Part shown: positions 17,880 through 27,347 of the stretch, piece by piece | Position numbering within the stretch: the first letter of the stretch is position 1 | Layout: each line of letters starts with the position of its first letter | NCBI GenBank assembly: GCA_021776335.1 | Contig: JAJFGB010000007.1 | Span: forward strand, 434,001 to 498,000 | Length of the DNA stretch: 64,000 nt | From: Hyphococcus sp. | GTDB taxonomy: Bacteria > Pseudomonadota > Alphaproteobacteria > Caulobacterales > Parvularculaceae | Direction: 5' to 3' | Notes under the pieces: generated by a model | The model's input: only the letters and a program-made list of their open reading frames with translations | Told to the model about the DNA's origin: nothing | The model's database searches: none | Position numbers and translations under genes: made by a program

Positions 17880-18939
17880 CATTTTGAGCGCTGCTGCGCT
17901 TTTGTTACTTGGCGCTTGCGCTAAAGAGGAAATCGGTGAGGCGCGCTATGCGGTCGCCCAATGTCAACGGTTAGAGGTCACCGACGCTGTAACCGGCGCG
18001 GCTATTCGCGGCGCTGAAGATTTTGTGCTCGATAGCAGCGGCCAATTTTTGTTCATTTCAGCCTATGACCGACGTATGGTTGAAAAGGCCGCAAAGCGGC
18101 GAGACAAGATAGTTCCCAGCGGCGGGGTTTATAGCGCTTCTCTGATGGACGTTTTCAGTACTGACGCTACGTCGGTCACCGCAACACCGTTGACAGCGCC
18201 GGCCGATTTCGTGGGCGGGTTGCGGCCGCACGGTATCGCGTATGATGCAATCAACAACGAGCTTGTCTTTATTAACCGCACTTATCAGCGGCAAAAAAAT
18301 AGATGGAAGATGACACCGCGGCTCCAGCGCATCGGCGCCAATGGCGAAATGTTTGTCGGGGCGTATGCGGATGCGCCATGCGCCGCCAATGATGTTCTGG
18401 TAACAGGGCAGCAGACTTTCACCAGTTTTGATCACAGCGCATGTAACTGGCGTGCGGGTTTTGAAGATGTTTTCAATTTGAAACGCAGCGGGTTGGCGCT
18501 TGGTCAGGAAGGCCGGGTTTTTGACCAGGCTGCATTTGCGAACGGGCTTGCACAAACAGACACGGGCGCGATCGTGATGTCAGCGACGCGCGAAAAATCC
18601 CTGATCGTGATGAAAGAACGCACCGGCGCTGTCGAAGAGACCGTGCGGATCAAAGTGCCGGGCGGGCCGGACAATTTGTCGATCGCCAGTGATGGCGACG
18701 TAGTGGCGGCGGTGCATCCGTCGCTTTGGCGGCTGGGGCTCAACCGAAAAATGGGTATCGGCAAAGCGCCATCACGGATTGTGAAAGTGGATCCGGAATC
18801 CGGCGCCGTTGAATTATTGTTTGATGATCCTTCGGGCCGGATATTCAGCGCGGCGACGATTGCGATTGAAACAATGGATGGTCTTGTCGCCGGCTCGGTC
18901 ACCGATGAGGGCTTTCTTATCTGCCGTGAGGCGCTGTGA
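17860..18939 (+). CDS. Paraoxonase/SMP-30-like beta-propeller lipoprotein
   Basis: The protein has 359 residues from the ATG at 17860; upstream in-frame starts lie deep inside the sulfotransferase. It begins with a short lipoprotein signal whose lipobox is LLGAC, so it should be a lipid-anchored envelope protein. The body resembles six-bladed propeller lactonases and arylesterases: PHGIAYD, an asparagine-aspartate pair in AANDVLVTG and GGPDNLSI match the calcium-binding blades of serum paraoxonase. A lactone or ester hydrolase is plausible. It overlaps the sulfotransferase (20 bases) and hpnA (4 bases), so the three are co-expressed. Confidence 0.72.
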   Translation: MGTMRPDILSAAALLLLGACAKEEIGEARYAVAQCQRLEVTDAVTGAAIRGAEDFVLDSSGQFLFISAYDRRMVEKAAKRRDKIVPSGGVYSASLMDVFSTDATSVTATPLTAPADFVGGLRPHGIAYDAINNELVFINRTYQRQKNRWKMTPRLQRIGANGEMFVGAYADAPCAANDVLVTGQQTFTSFDHSACNWRAGFEDVFNLKRSGLALGQEGRVFDQAAFANGLAQTDTGAIVMSATREKSLIVMKERTGAVEETVRIKVPGGPDNLSIASDGDVVAAVHPSLWRLGLNRKMGIGKAPSRIVKVDPESGAVELLFDDPSGRIFSAATIAIETMDGLVAGSVTDEGFLICREAL

Positions 18940-19919
18940 GCGATGTAACGCTCGTCACTGGCGGCGCAGGATTTGTGGGCAAGCATTTAGTGGCGCAGCT
19001 CCGCAGCAGCGGCGTCCGCACGCGCAGTTTTGATCTGGCGGCGCCGTCCCATGATGATGATGTTCAGGGCTCGGTCACAGACCCCGATGGCGTGGCGCGC
19101 GCCATGGAAAATGTTACGGACGTTTTCCACCTGGCGGGATATGCCCAACTCTGGGCGCGTGATCCGTCGCGCTTTGATGAGGTGAACCGAAGAGGTACGC
19201 AGATTGCCATTGATGCGGCAAAGGGAGCGGGGATCCGCCGTTTTGTTTATTGCTCAAGCCTGACAACTCTTGTCGGCAGAAAAACGCGGATTGGCTCTTC
19301 GACAGCGGATGAAACTTTGCGTCTGGAACCTGACGACATGCTTGGCGCCTATCCGCGATCAAAATTGCTGGCGGAACGGATTGTTGAGGACGCGGCGCGC
19401 GACGGAATAGATGCGGTTATCGCCATGCCGACAGAGCCACTCGGGCCCGGTGATGACAGTTTAACGCCGCCGACACAAATGATCCTCGATTTCGCCAATG
19501 GAAAAACGCCTGCCTATATCGACTGCACTTTAAATTTTGTGCCCGTGGACAGTCTGGCGGAGGGGCTGATCGCATTGCGCGACAAGGGTCGTACTGGTGA
19601 GCGTTATCTTCTCGGCGGTGATAACGTGCCGATGAAAAAGCTTCTGGCGATGATCAGTGAGGCCACCGGGCGCGTAACGCCGAAAACCAGATTGCCATAC
19701 TTGGTCGCACTTGCTGCCGGTGTTGTGGATACGAAAATTGCAGCGGCGATCACCGGCAATCCACCTAAAGCGCCATTGACAGGCGTGCGCCTTGCGGGTC
19801 GTCAAGTGTCGTTCTCCAGCGAAAAAGCGAAACGGGAATTGGGCTGGGAGGCCGACCCCGTTCTGACGGCGTTGGAAAAAACAGTTGCGTGGTTTGAAAC
19901 GCAGGGTTTAGTGAAGTAA
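18936..19919 (+). CDS. hpnA: Hopanoid-associated sugar epimerase HpnA
   Basis: This extended SDR of 327 residues has the NAD motif VTGGAGFVG, the catalytic YxxxK in YPRSK and the HpnA-like stretches LDFANGKTPAYID and NFVPVDSLAEG. HpnA is thought to act in hopanoid side-chain assembly, probably on the sugar-derived part. The GTG start overlaps the preceding stop (GTGA). It heads the hopanoid region although hpnB and hpnC follow only after two unrelated genes. Confidence 0.85.
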   Translation: MSDVTLVTGGAGFVGKHLVAQLRSSGVRTRSFDLAAPSHDDDVQGSVTDPDGVARAMENVTDVFHLAGYAQLWARDPSRFDEVNRRGTQIAIDAAKGAGIRRFVYCSSLTTLVGRKTRIGSSTADETLRLEPDDMLGAYPRSKLLAERIVEDAARDGIDAVIAMPTEPLGPGDDSLTPPTQMILDFANGKTPAYIDCTLNFVPVDSLAEGLIALRDKGRTGERYLLGGDNVPMKKLLAMISEATGRVTPKTRLPYLVALAAGVVDTKIAAAITGNPPKAPLTGVRLAGRQVSFSSEKAKRELGWEADPVLTALEKTVAWFETQGLVK

Positions 19920-20004
19920 ACTCAGTTCGCGGCGCTATGCCTCATCCTTACGCAGTTCGGCCATTCCTACATGTAAGCAACGAAGTGAATGAAGGAGAGC
20001 GTTC

Positions 20005-20484
20005 ATGCAATTTAGAAGCATTATCGCGGCCATTGATATCGATGATGATTTGGCCATCGGCGTTTTAAAAGCAGCGCAAGGATTGGCGCAAAAAGACGGC
20101 GCCGGTCTGCAAGTTGTTTCCGTCTGGCCTTCGGTCAGCGCGGTGACGCCAACCTTTTCAGCTGAAATTTCGGCAAGCTCGTCGGTGCTCAGTCAGGCCA
20201 CGATTGAGCAACACCGCATCGGACGTGAAAACTGCGAGAATCGGCTAGCGGAAGTTGCCGCAAAACATGCGCCAGGCGCCATGGCGATCGTACTCGACGG
20301 CGATCCTGCTGACGCCACTGCGGAATATGCTGCGGAAAACGGCGCCGATCTTATTGTTACTGGCTCGCATCAGCGCAATTTCTGGAACACCCTGTTTCAG
20401 GGCAGCGCCTCTCGAGAGCTTGTACGCGAGGCTCCATGCGCTGTTTTTCTGGTGACCAAGGCTTTTGCATCAACGCTGGCGTGA
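20005..20484 (+). CDS. Universal stress protein (UspA family)
   Basis: This 159-residue single-domain UspA fold protein has an N-terminal strand (IIAAIDIDDD) and the C-terminal nucleotide loop. The classic G-x2-G-x9-G-S/T motif reads G-S-H-Q then nine residues then G-S, so the second glycine is replaced by glutamine and ATP binding may be altered. Such proteins are cytoplasmic and linked to stress survival. It stands alone, with a GGAG site shortly before its ATG. Confidence 0.82.
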   Translation: MQFRSIIAAIDIDDDLAIGVLKAAQGLAQKDGAGLQVVSVWPSVSAVTPTFSAEISASSSVLSQATIEQHRIGRENCENRLAEVAAKHAPGAMAIVLDGDPADATAEYAAENGADLIVTGSHQRNFWNTLFQGSASRELVREAPCAVFLVTKAFASTLA

Positions 20485-20554
20485 TGAGCATTGCTTGATG
20501 TCAATAATCATTTGAATCCTGTCCGGCCTGCGCGACAATGGCGTCAGGAGGAAA

Positions 20555-21433
20555 ATGATGGCGGATTGCGAGCAACAGAAGCAACAAATTGATTTGGGTG
20601 GCTGGCTTGACGGTCGGTCTTTTGATGAATGGCGCACGCAGTTTGATCGTGACGGCTATATCATTTTGAGAGATATCTTACACCAAGAGGAATTGATCAA
20701 AATCCGCGAGACGTTGGCGCCGTATCTTGAAGCGGATGTCACCGGCCGCAACGATTTTGAAGGACTGAAATCAAACCGCGTATACGCGATGCTGGCGAAA
20801 TCGCCTGTGTTCGCGGATCTTGTTAGTCATCCTCTGGCGCTCGCCTTTGTTGAGGCGGATCTTGGGCCGGGCTGTCTCTTGTCGGCGTGCCTCGCGATTA
20901 ATCTCCATCCAGGCGAGACTGCTCAGCCCTGGCATTTCGACGACAGTCATTTCCAATGGCCGCGCCCGCGCCCATCGCTTGGTATCAGCACGTTCTGGGC
21001 CATCGACGATATGACCGAGAACAACGGCGCGACGGAGATTTTACCGGGGAGCCATCTGTGGCCGGATGATATGATTGATGGCGCTGTTGGCGAAGCGAGC
21101 TTCAATGACAGATCTGTGCGCGATGTCAGCAGCGACCCTGGCGCACGAAGCGACGCATTGAAAGTCACCATGCCCGCCGGATCGCTCATGCTCGCCAAGG
21201 GAACCATGTGGCATCGCGGCGGCGCCAATAAATCAGACAAGCCGCGATTGATTATCACCCCGCAATATTGTCCGGGCTGGACGCGGCAGCTGGAGAATAT
21301 GGCGCTTGCCGTGCCGCCGGCGATTGCGCGCAATCTGCCGCGCCGTGCGCAGGAATTGATCGGTTATTCCATTCACCCGCCTTTTATGGGTTATGTGGAT
21401 GGCGTTCATCCACGCAAACTGCTCGATCAGTAG
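20555..21433 (+). CDS. Phytanoyl-CoA dioxygenase (PhyH) family protein
   Basis: The protein has 292 residues with the iron triad of Fe(II)/2-oxoglutarate oxygenases: H-x-D in WHFDDSHFQW and a distal histidine in MWHRGGANKS, followed by an arginine in KPRLIITPQY that would bind 2-oxoglutarate. PhyH enzymes hydroxylate lipids, small acids or secondary metabolites. A perfect AGGAGG lies four bases before the ATG. The stop overlaps that of the convergent hpnB by seven bases. It is one of four 2OG oxygenases in the window; a lipid substrate is suggested only by the neighbourhood. Confidence 0.85.
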   Translation: MMADCEQQKQQIDLGGWLDGRSFDEWRTQFDRDGYIILRDILHQEELIKIRETLAPYLEADVTGRNDFEGLKSNRVYAMLAKSPVFADLVSHPLALAFVEADLGPGCLLSACLAINLHPGETAQPWHFDDSHFQWPRPRPSLGISTFWAIDDMTENNGATEILPGSHLWPDDMIDGAVGEASFNDRSVRDVSSDPGARSDALKVTMPAGSLMLAKGTMWHRGGANKSDKPRLIITPQYCPGWTRQLENMALAVPPAIARNLPRRAQELIGYSIHPPFMGYVDGVHPRKLLDQ

Positions 21434-22596
21434 GTTCGGCCTTTCCATTGGCCGCCTAGCCCCTGCCGATGGCGATAGGCAGAGGAAATCATCATTGCGG
21501 TATAGAGCGTTGCCGCGGCCGGCAGGAACGCCGCCTCCCAGGGTGGCCGATCATAGAGTTTCAGGGTCGGCCAATAAGTATAGGCCATCAGCCCCCACGC
21601 CATCAGCGCATATAAAACTGCTGTCATCGACCAGTGCGATCCAATCGTCAGAATAATCAGTGGCGGCGCCAGATAGATCAGCGCCATACCAATCACAGCG
21701 CCCGCCAGCAGCAGCGGCGAATGCCCCAGCTGGGCGTATGCTGTGCGCGCCACCATGGTCCAGATAGATGCAAGTGAGGAATTATCGCGCAGACTTGCAG
21801 CCTCGTCCTCTGCGAGACCAAGCCATATTCTTGTGGACGGTGTTATGTCTTTTATGCGTCTCGCCAGGGCGCAATCGTCAATCAGCTCGTTTTTAATGGC
21901 TTCAATACCCCCGATGTCATGCAATGCATCACTGCGTACAAGCATGCAGCCGCCGGCGGCGCCGGCAGTGTTTTCCGACGAATCATTGATGCGCGGAAAG
22001 GGGTAAAGTTTCTGGAAGAAGTAGATAAATGCAGGAATAAGCAGCGCGCCCCATTGGCCTTTGGCTTGAAGGCGCGCCATCAGGGATGCGAGCGCGAGGT
22101 TGTCGCGCTCGGCTTTGGCAACGAGGCGCCGCAAGGTATCGCTGGCGAGCACAATATCCGCGTCAGCAAGCAGACAATATTTGGCGTCGGACGCGATCTC
22201 CTTTGCCTTTCCAAGGCCGTGGTGAACTGCCCATAACTTTCCGGTCCAGCCCGGCTGCAGATCAGGCGCCGCGATAATCTCGAAGGACCGATCTTTTCCT
22301 TCTGTGGTTTTTCCCTTTGCGGCCTGTCGCGCGATGCCTGCGGTGCTGTCGGTCGACCCGTCATCAACAAGAATGATGGAAAAAGTTCCCGGATAATCGT
22401 TTCCCATATGCGCCGCGATCACTGCGCTAATCGTCGCGGCTTCATCGCGCGCCGGGATTACTGCAACAATCTCCGGCCAGTGGCTCGGTGCGGGCGCATC
22501 GTTTAGCCGTTCTGAGGCCCGCCAGAATTGCCCGCGAAAAAGCGCCAGATAGAGCCAGGCGCCGAGGGCCGCCGCCGCAATCAATGTAAGGTCCAT
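21427..22596 (-). CDS. hpnB: Hopene-associated glycosyltransferase HpnB
   Basis: This family 2 glycosyltransferase has 389 residues from the ATG at 22596, which puts a membrane helix at the very N-terminus as usual for HpnB; an ATG at 22632 is also in frame. Motifs are IPARDEA, DDGSTDST, LADADIV and IDDCALARRI, followed by three or four C-terminal membrane helices. It probably adds a sugar on the hopanoid pathway. It is divergent from hpnC, with 95 bases between start codons. Confidence 0.82.
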   Translation of the reverse strand: MDLTLIAAAALGAWLYLALFRGQFWRASERLNDAPAPSHWPEIVAVIPARDEAATISAVIAAHMGNDYPGTFSIILVDDGSTDSTAGIARQAAKGKTTEGKDRSFEIIAAPDLQPGWTGKLWAVHHGLGKAKEIASDAKYCLLADADIVLASDTLRRLVAKAERDNLALASLMARLQAKGQWGALLIPAFIYFFQKLYPFPRINDSSENTAGAAGGCMLVRSDALHDIGGIEAIKNELIDDCALARRIKDITPSTRIWLGLAEDEAASLRDNSSLASIWTMVARTAYAQLGHSPLLLAGAVIGMALIYLAPPLIILTIGSHWSMTAVLYALMAWGLMAYTYWPTLKLYDRPPWEAAFLPAAATLYTAMMISSAYRHRQGLGGQWKGRTY

Positions 22597-22691
22597 CTGC
22601 GACCATTTACGCGGGAATGCGTCCTCCGCCAAGGCGGGATTTGAGGCCTCCTGCGCTTGGATTGGCGAAGAAAATCCGTAAGGTGCGCTCC

Positions 22692-23585
22692 ATGTCAGCG
22701 ACCCTCAATGATGCCGATGTCACAACGCCCGCGGCGCCTGAAACCCCGTCGGGCAAGGGCGCCAAAGACGAGAATTTCCCTGTCGGCTCTTTTCTGTTGC
22801 CCAAACGCCTTCGGCCTCATGTGGCGATCTATTATGCGTTCGCCCGCGCCATTGACGATATTGCGGATAATCCGGATTTGAAGCCGGAGGAGAAGATATC
22901 GCGGTTACGCAGTTTTGATGCGGCGTTAAAAGGCGAGGCGGGGTTCGATGACGGATATGACAAAGCACACGCATTGCGCGCCAGCCTGAAGGCGACCGGA
23001 GTCACGACCAAACATGGGTCTGATCTTGTCGCCGCCTTTGTGCAGGATGCTGAAAAGACCCGCTACGCGACGTGGGGTGAATTATTGGGATATTGCACAT
23101 TGTCGGCAAATCCGGTTGGGCGTTATCTCCTTGACCTGCATGGCGAGGACAAAGCCGGATATCGCTATTCGGACGCGCTTTGCACCGTCTTGCAGATCGT
23201 CAACCATTTACAGGATTGCGGCGAGGATAAACATGACCTTGACCGGGTCTATGTCATTGGCGACTGGTTGACGGAAGAGGGCGGCAGCATTGACGATATT
23301 GACCGCGCAGCGATGATGCCGGCTTTGCGCAAGGTTGCGGATCGGATGCTTGATGGCTGTGATGCGCTGATGATAGATGCGCGTGCGCTGCCGGCAGCGT
23401 TAACATCGAAAAGCCTCGCTATGGAATCGGCGGTCATCGTCAATCTTGCAGATCGGCTGATTAAATTGTTGCGCAAGGGCGATCCTTTAGCGTCGCGTGT
23501 GGCCCTTTCGAAAATCGACTTTGCGTCAGCGGGTTTGCGTGGCGCTGTGGGTGGTTTTCTTGCTGCTGGCCGGGGCGCTCGATGA
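22692..23585 (+). CDS. hpnC: Squalene synthase component HpnC (hydroxysqualene synthase)
   Basis: This trans-isoprenyl diphosphate synthase-type protein of 297 residues has the aspartate motif AIDDIADNPD and the second motif in LQDCGED. HpnC converts presqualene diphosphate to hydroxysqualene in the three-enzyme bacterial squalene route. The ATG at 22692 is chosen because the longer frame to 22617 is proline- and arginine-rich and would overlap the hpnB start. It overlaps hpnD by four bases. Confidence 0.9.
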   Translation: MSATLNDADVTTPAAPETPSGKGAKDENFPVGSFLLPKRLRPHVAIYYAFARAIDDIADNPDLKPEEKISRLRSFDAALKGEAGFDDGYDKAHALRASLKATGVTTKHGSDLVAAFVQDAEKTRYATWGELLGYCTLSANPVGRYLLDLHGEDKAGYRYSDALCTVLQIVNHLQDCGEDKHDLDRVYVIGDWLTEEGGSIDDIDRAAMMPALRKVADRMLDGCDALMIDARALPAALTSKSLAMESAVIVNLADRLIKLLRKGDPLASRVALSKIDFASAGLRGAVGGFLAAGRGAR

Positions 23586-24457
23586 CACAGGCAGCGCCGA
23601 CCTTGTCATCTGCTGCTGCGCGTCGTCATGCGTATGAAACGGTGAAACGCTCGGGGACATCTTTCGGCGCTGGTATGCGCATCCTTGCGAAAGAGCGCCG
23701 TGAAGCCATGTATGCGATCTACGCCTTTTGCCGCGAGGTTGACGACATCGCCGACGAGGAGGGGGCGCTGAGCGAAAAGCGCGCGGGCCTTAATGCCTGG
23801 CGTCAGGAGATTGAAAACATTTATCGCGGCGCGCCCGGCTGTCCGACCGGCGTCGCGTTGCTCGATCATGTCAAACATTTTGATCTTCCCAAAGAAGAAT
23901 TCATCCTGGTGATTGAGGGGATGGAAATGGATGCTGAAGGCCCCATTGTGGCGCCGACATTTGACGGGCTTTTTGCTTATACGCGCCGCGCCGCTGGCGC
24001 GGTCGGCATGTTGTCGATGCCGGCCTTCGGCGCGCCGCGCACGAAAGCGGCTGAAGATTTTGCATTGTCCCTTGGCGACGCCCTGCAACTGACTAATATT
24101 TTGCGCGACGTTGAGGAAGATGCAGGCGAAGGCCGGCTCTATCTGCCGGCAGAGCTTTTACAAAAACATGACTGTCCGCTGACGCCAGCGGATGTTTTAA
24201 ATGCGCCTGGTCTGCCTGCTGTGCGCGAAGAATTAGCGATGATCGCGCGCAAGAGGTTTGAGAATGCGCGCCGGGCATCAGCCGACCTCGACTGGAAGAT
24301 ACTAAGACCGGCGCTGTTGATGATGGGTGTTTACGAGCGCTATCTCGACAAAATGACAAAGCGGGGCTGGGCAAATGGTCAGCCGAAAATTGAACTCTCA
24401 AAGCTGGAGAAACTGGCAATTGCTGCGCGTTGGTTTGTGGCGCCGAAACTAAACTGA
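23582..24457 (+). CDS. hpnD: Presqualene diphosphate synthase HpnD
   Basis: The 291-residue protein has both aspartate-rich motifs of squalene/phytoene synthases: VDDIADEEG and NILRDVEEDAGEGR, with tyrosine-rich helices between. HpnD condenses two farnesyl diphosphates to presqualene diphosphate. The ATG overlaps the hpnC stop, so expression is coupled. Downstream, 12 bases away, begins the first of two 2OG oxygenase genes rather than hpnE, which is unusual. Confidence 0.92.
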   Translation: MTQAAPTLSSAAARRHAYETVKRSGTSFGAGMRILAKERREAMYAIYAFCREVDDIADEEGALSEKRAGLNAWRQEIENIYRGAPGCPTGVALLDHVKHFDLPKEEFILVIEGMEMDAEGPIVAPTFDGLFAYTRRAAGAVGMLSMPAFGAPRTKAAEDFALSLGDALQLTNILRDVEEDAGEGRLYLPAELLQKHDCPLTPADVLNAPGLPAVREELAMIARKRFENARRASADLDWKILRPALLMMGVYERYLDKMTKRGWANGQPKIELSKLEKLAIAARWFVAPKLN

Positions 24458-24469
24458 TGGAGCAACCCT

Positions 24470-25183
24470 GTGTTTTATGACAAATATGGCTATTTCGCTC
24501 AACGGCCGGTAACGCCAGATAAGTGGGAAACGGTTGTTCCCGAAATGCCGCCCGGTCGACTTATTACCAATCACACCATTCCGCCCGGCATGCTGGTGAT
24601 CGAAAATTTCCTTGACCCCAATTGGGCGGAAAGGCTCCTGCGTGAATGTGAGGCTGCGAAGGGCGTGCCGCATGGTATCGGCGCTGAGGGCGCGCGTGTG
24701 TCTGTCGAGAGCGATGTGCGGCACTCCGAGCATGTTGATACGCGGTCGCTGGAGACTGACGTTAATGCTGTCATCAGGCATATTTTTAAGAACATCGTTG
24801 CACCGCATTTCAAGGTGGAAATTGAATGGTATGAACGACCGGAAATTCTCCGATATCGGGACGGCGGCAAATATGTACCTCACGCTGATTCCGAAAACTG
24901 GATTGATACTGAGCGAAGATGGAAGCGCGTCATCAATCGTGATCTGTCGATTCTCATCTATTTGAACGATGAATTCGAAGGCGGTGAAATCAGTTTTTCA
25001 AACTTTGGTTTTGATCTTAAGCCAAGTTCCGGCCTTCTGGTGGCGTTTCCATCTGACCACCGATACCTTCACGAGGCTCAGCTTGTGAAGTCGGGTGTGC
25101 GTTACGCTATTGTCTCTTGGGCGGCGACAATTGGAGGGCCGCGTGTTGAGGCTGCGCTGACACCAAATATTGTCAGAATGTAA
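24470..25183 (+). CDS. 2OG-Fe(II) oxygenase (prolyl-4-hydroxylase type), first of a tandem pair
   Basis: The protein has 237 residues with a GTG start preceded by GGAG. The double-stranded beta-helix core carries iron ligands H138 and D140 (PHADSENW) and H201 (YLHEA), with R211 as the likely 2-oxoglutarate anchor. The N-terminal third (RPVTPDKWETVVPEMPPG) is shared with the next gene and is not part of the core fold. It belongs to the P4Hc group and should hydroxylate or otherwise oxidise a substrate in the cytoplasm. It lies between hpnD and hpnE, in the same direction with a 12-base gap, so a squalene- or hopanoid-related substrate is possible but unproven. Confidence 0.82.
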   Translation: MFYDKYGYFAQRPVTPDKWETVVPEMPPGRLITNHTIPPGMLVIENFLDPNWAERLLRECEAAKGVPHGIGAEGARVSVESDVRHSEHVDTRSLETDVNAVIRHIFKNIVAPHFKVEIEWYERPEILRYRDGGKYVPHADSENWIDTERRWKRVINRDLSILIYLNDEFEGGEISFSNFGFDLKPSSGLLVAFPSDHRYLHEAQLVKSGVRYAIVSWAATIGGPRVEAALTPNIVRM

Positions 25184-25237
25184 AACAGAAACTCGGTTGG
25201 CGTCTCTTCGATGCTACAACCAAAACAGTGATGCGAC

Positions 25238-25957
25238 ATGAAGAACTTTGACGAGAATGGGTACATCGCAGACGGACCGATAAGAGCTGATCGGTGGCGC
25301 TCTGTTGTTCCGGAAATGCCTGCAGGCCTCATCATGACGCATAATACGGTGCCGCCGGGTATTCTTCTTGTGCAGAATTTTCTGGATGCCGGGCTTTGCG
25401 ATGCGATTGTAAACGAGTGCGATCAGCAGGCAGGCGCCGATCACACGGTCGCCGCTCCAGGCGAGGGACTGACGTCAGTCAAAAAACAGGGCAGAATTTC
25501 CGAGTTCATCGATATCCGCGCGCTGAAGACCGATATTTTCAGCATTGTGCGCGACACCTATTCAAAAACGATCGCGCCGCATTTTCAGGCCCAGATGGAC
25601 TGGTTCGAATTGCCGGAAATCCTGCGTTACAAACCGGGCGGAGAATATAAACCCCATGCAGACGCCGATAACTGGTTCTCTGAAGAGAAGAGCTGGAAGC
25701 GCGTCATTGATCGAGATCTTTCAATCCTGATCTATCTGAACGAGGGCTATCAAGGCGGTGAAATTACTTTTCCGAATTTTGGATTTGGCCTGCCGCCGAA
25801 GAAAGGCCTTTTGATCGCTTTTCCTTCGGACTACCGCTATGTGCATGAGGCGCGGCCAGTACAATCCGGCACACGCTATGCGCTGGTATCGTGGGCGGCG
25901 GTCAAAGGCAGCGAGCGCGTTCACAGCGAACCGCGCGAACACTCGACCCGATTGTAA
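25238..25957 (+). CDS. 2OG-Fe(II) oxygenase (prolyl-4-hydroxylase type), second of a tandem pair
   Basis: This 239-residue paralogue of the preceding protein has the same architecture: iron ligands H140 and D142 (PHADADNW), H203 (YVHEA) and R213. Large blocks are shared (RDLSILIYLN, FPSD.RY.HEA, RYA.VSWAA), so the pair arose by tandem duplication and then diverged, especially over residues 60-110. hpnE starts six bases after its stop, placing it inside the squalene operon. Two retained, divergent copies suggest two different oxidation steps or substrates. Confidence 0.82.
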   Translation: MKNFDENGYIADGPIRADRWRSVVPEMPAGLIMTHNTVPPGILLVQNFLDAGLCDAIVNECDQQAGADHTVAAPGEGLTSVKKQGRISEFIDIRALKTDIFSIVRDTYSKTIAPHFQAQMDWFELPEILRYKPGGEYKPHADADNWFSEEKSWKRVIDRDLSILIYLNEGYQGGEITFPNFGFGLPPKKGLLIAFPSDYRYVHEARPVQSGTRYALVSWAAVKGSERVHSEPREHSTRL

Positions 25958-25963
25958 ACAACA

Positions 25964-27232
25964 ATGACACGCACCCACATTATTGGCGCGGGGCTATCGG
26001 GTCTTGCCGCCGCTGTTAAACTGGTTGAGCGCGGTCACGCGGTCACTCTTTATGACAGCGCCGGGCAAGCCGGCGGTCGTTGCCGCTCGTTTTACGACAA
26101 GCATCTCGAACGTGATATCGATAACGGTAATCACCTGATCATGTCGGGCAACCAGTCCGCATTGTCCTATCTTGAGCGGATTGGTTCAGTTGATCCGCTC
26201 ACCGGCCCACCCTTTGCCCTATATCCTTTTGTTGATGTCGCCACCGGCCAGCGCTGGACCGTACGTATCAATGAAGGACCAATTCCATTTTGGGTATTTG
26301 ATAGGCAATGGCGCGTGCCGGACACTGGCGTTATGGATTACGTCAAGGCGGGGGTGATCGCTTTGGCGGGAGACAATAAAACCGTCGCAGACATCGTTGA
26401 TGAAAAGAGCGTGCTTTATAAGCGGTTCTGGGAACCTCTAACGCTTGCAGTATTGAACACCACGCCAGCGCGCGGTCAGGCAAAACTGTTGTGGCGCGTT
26501 ATTCGTGAAACCTTCCTGCTCGGCGGGCAGGCTTCAACGCCGCTCGTTGCCAGAAAGGGGCTGGGCCCCGCCTTTATTGATCCGGCTATCGCCTTTATCA
26601 AAAAAAATGGCGGCGTGGTGAGGTTGAACGCACGGTTGCGCAACACCTCGATGGAAGGCGGCGCGGTGACAAGCCTGGATTTTACCAACGAGAGTGTGAC
26701 ACTCGAAGAAGGCGACCATGTTATTTTTGCGCTGCCGCCGTCGCGCTTGAAACAGATTATGCCGGATGTCGATCCTCCGGCGGATGATGCGAGCATTCTC
26801 AATGTGCACTACCGCTTGGGCGCCCCGGTTCCGACGGAGGCGCTTGGTGAAGGTCCGTTTATCGGTATGGTTTCCAGTGACGGGCAGTGGGCGTTCGTGC
26901 GCGATGATGTGATCTCGATCACAACCTCGGCGGCAAATGCGATCGGCGCCGATGATGTTCCCAATGCAGAGATTGTTGAAAAAATATGGCGTGAGACGCA
27001 AGTGGCCCTTGATCTGGGGCCGGCGCCCTATGAGCGTGTGCGGGTTATTCGTGAAAAACGTGCGACCCCCGATCAGTCGCCGGCCGGCGCGCGCAAGCGC
27101 CTGAAAGCTGAAACCGCCTGTCGCAATCTTTTCCTTGCCGGGGATCATACGGATACCGGCGTGCCGGCAACGATCGAAGGGTCGATCAGGTCGGGTGAGA
27201 GGGCTGCAGATCTGATTTTGTCCGGTATTTAG
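25964..27232 (+). CDS. hpnE: Hydroxysqualene dehydroxylase HpnE
   Basis: The protein has 422 residues, an FAD/NAD(P)-binding motif at the N-terminus (HIIGAGLSGLAAAVKL) and a carotenoid-desaturase-like C-terminus (AGDHTDTGVPATIEGSIRSG). HpnE reduces hydroxysqualene to squalene, completing the HpnCDE route. It follows the second oxygenase by six bases. In many genomes the squalene-hopene cyclase gene comes next; here hpnG follows after 115 bases. Confidence 0.9.
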   Translation: MTRTHIIGAGLSGLAAAVKLVERGHAVTLYDSAGQAGGRCRSFYDKHLERDIDNGNHLIMSGNQSALSYLERIGSVDPLTGPPFALYPFVDVATGQRWTVRINEGPIPFWVFDRQWRVPDTGVMDYVKAGVIALAGDNKTVADIVDEKSVLYKRFWEPLTLAVLNTTPARGQAKLLWRVIRETFLLGGQASTPLVARKGLGPAFIDPAIAFIKKNGGVVRLNARLRNTSMEGGAVTSLDFTNESVTLEEGDHVIFALPPSRLKQIMPDVDPPADDASILNVHYRLGAPVPTEALGEGPFIGMVSSDGQWAFVRDDVISITTSAANAIGADDVPNAEIVEKIWRETQVALDLGPAPYERVRVIREKRATPDQSPAGARKRLKAETACRNLFLAGDHTDTGVPATIEGSIRSGERAADLILSGI

Positions 27233-27347
27233 ATCAAAACTGTTCGCGGAATTTGCGACGAATTGATCTTATTTGGAAATGAGTTGTTTATAGAACCGCA
27301 AGCCTCTAGGGCTCAATCTAATATCGTAACCGCAACCATTTGTGCCT

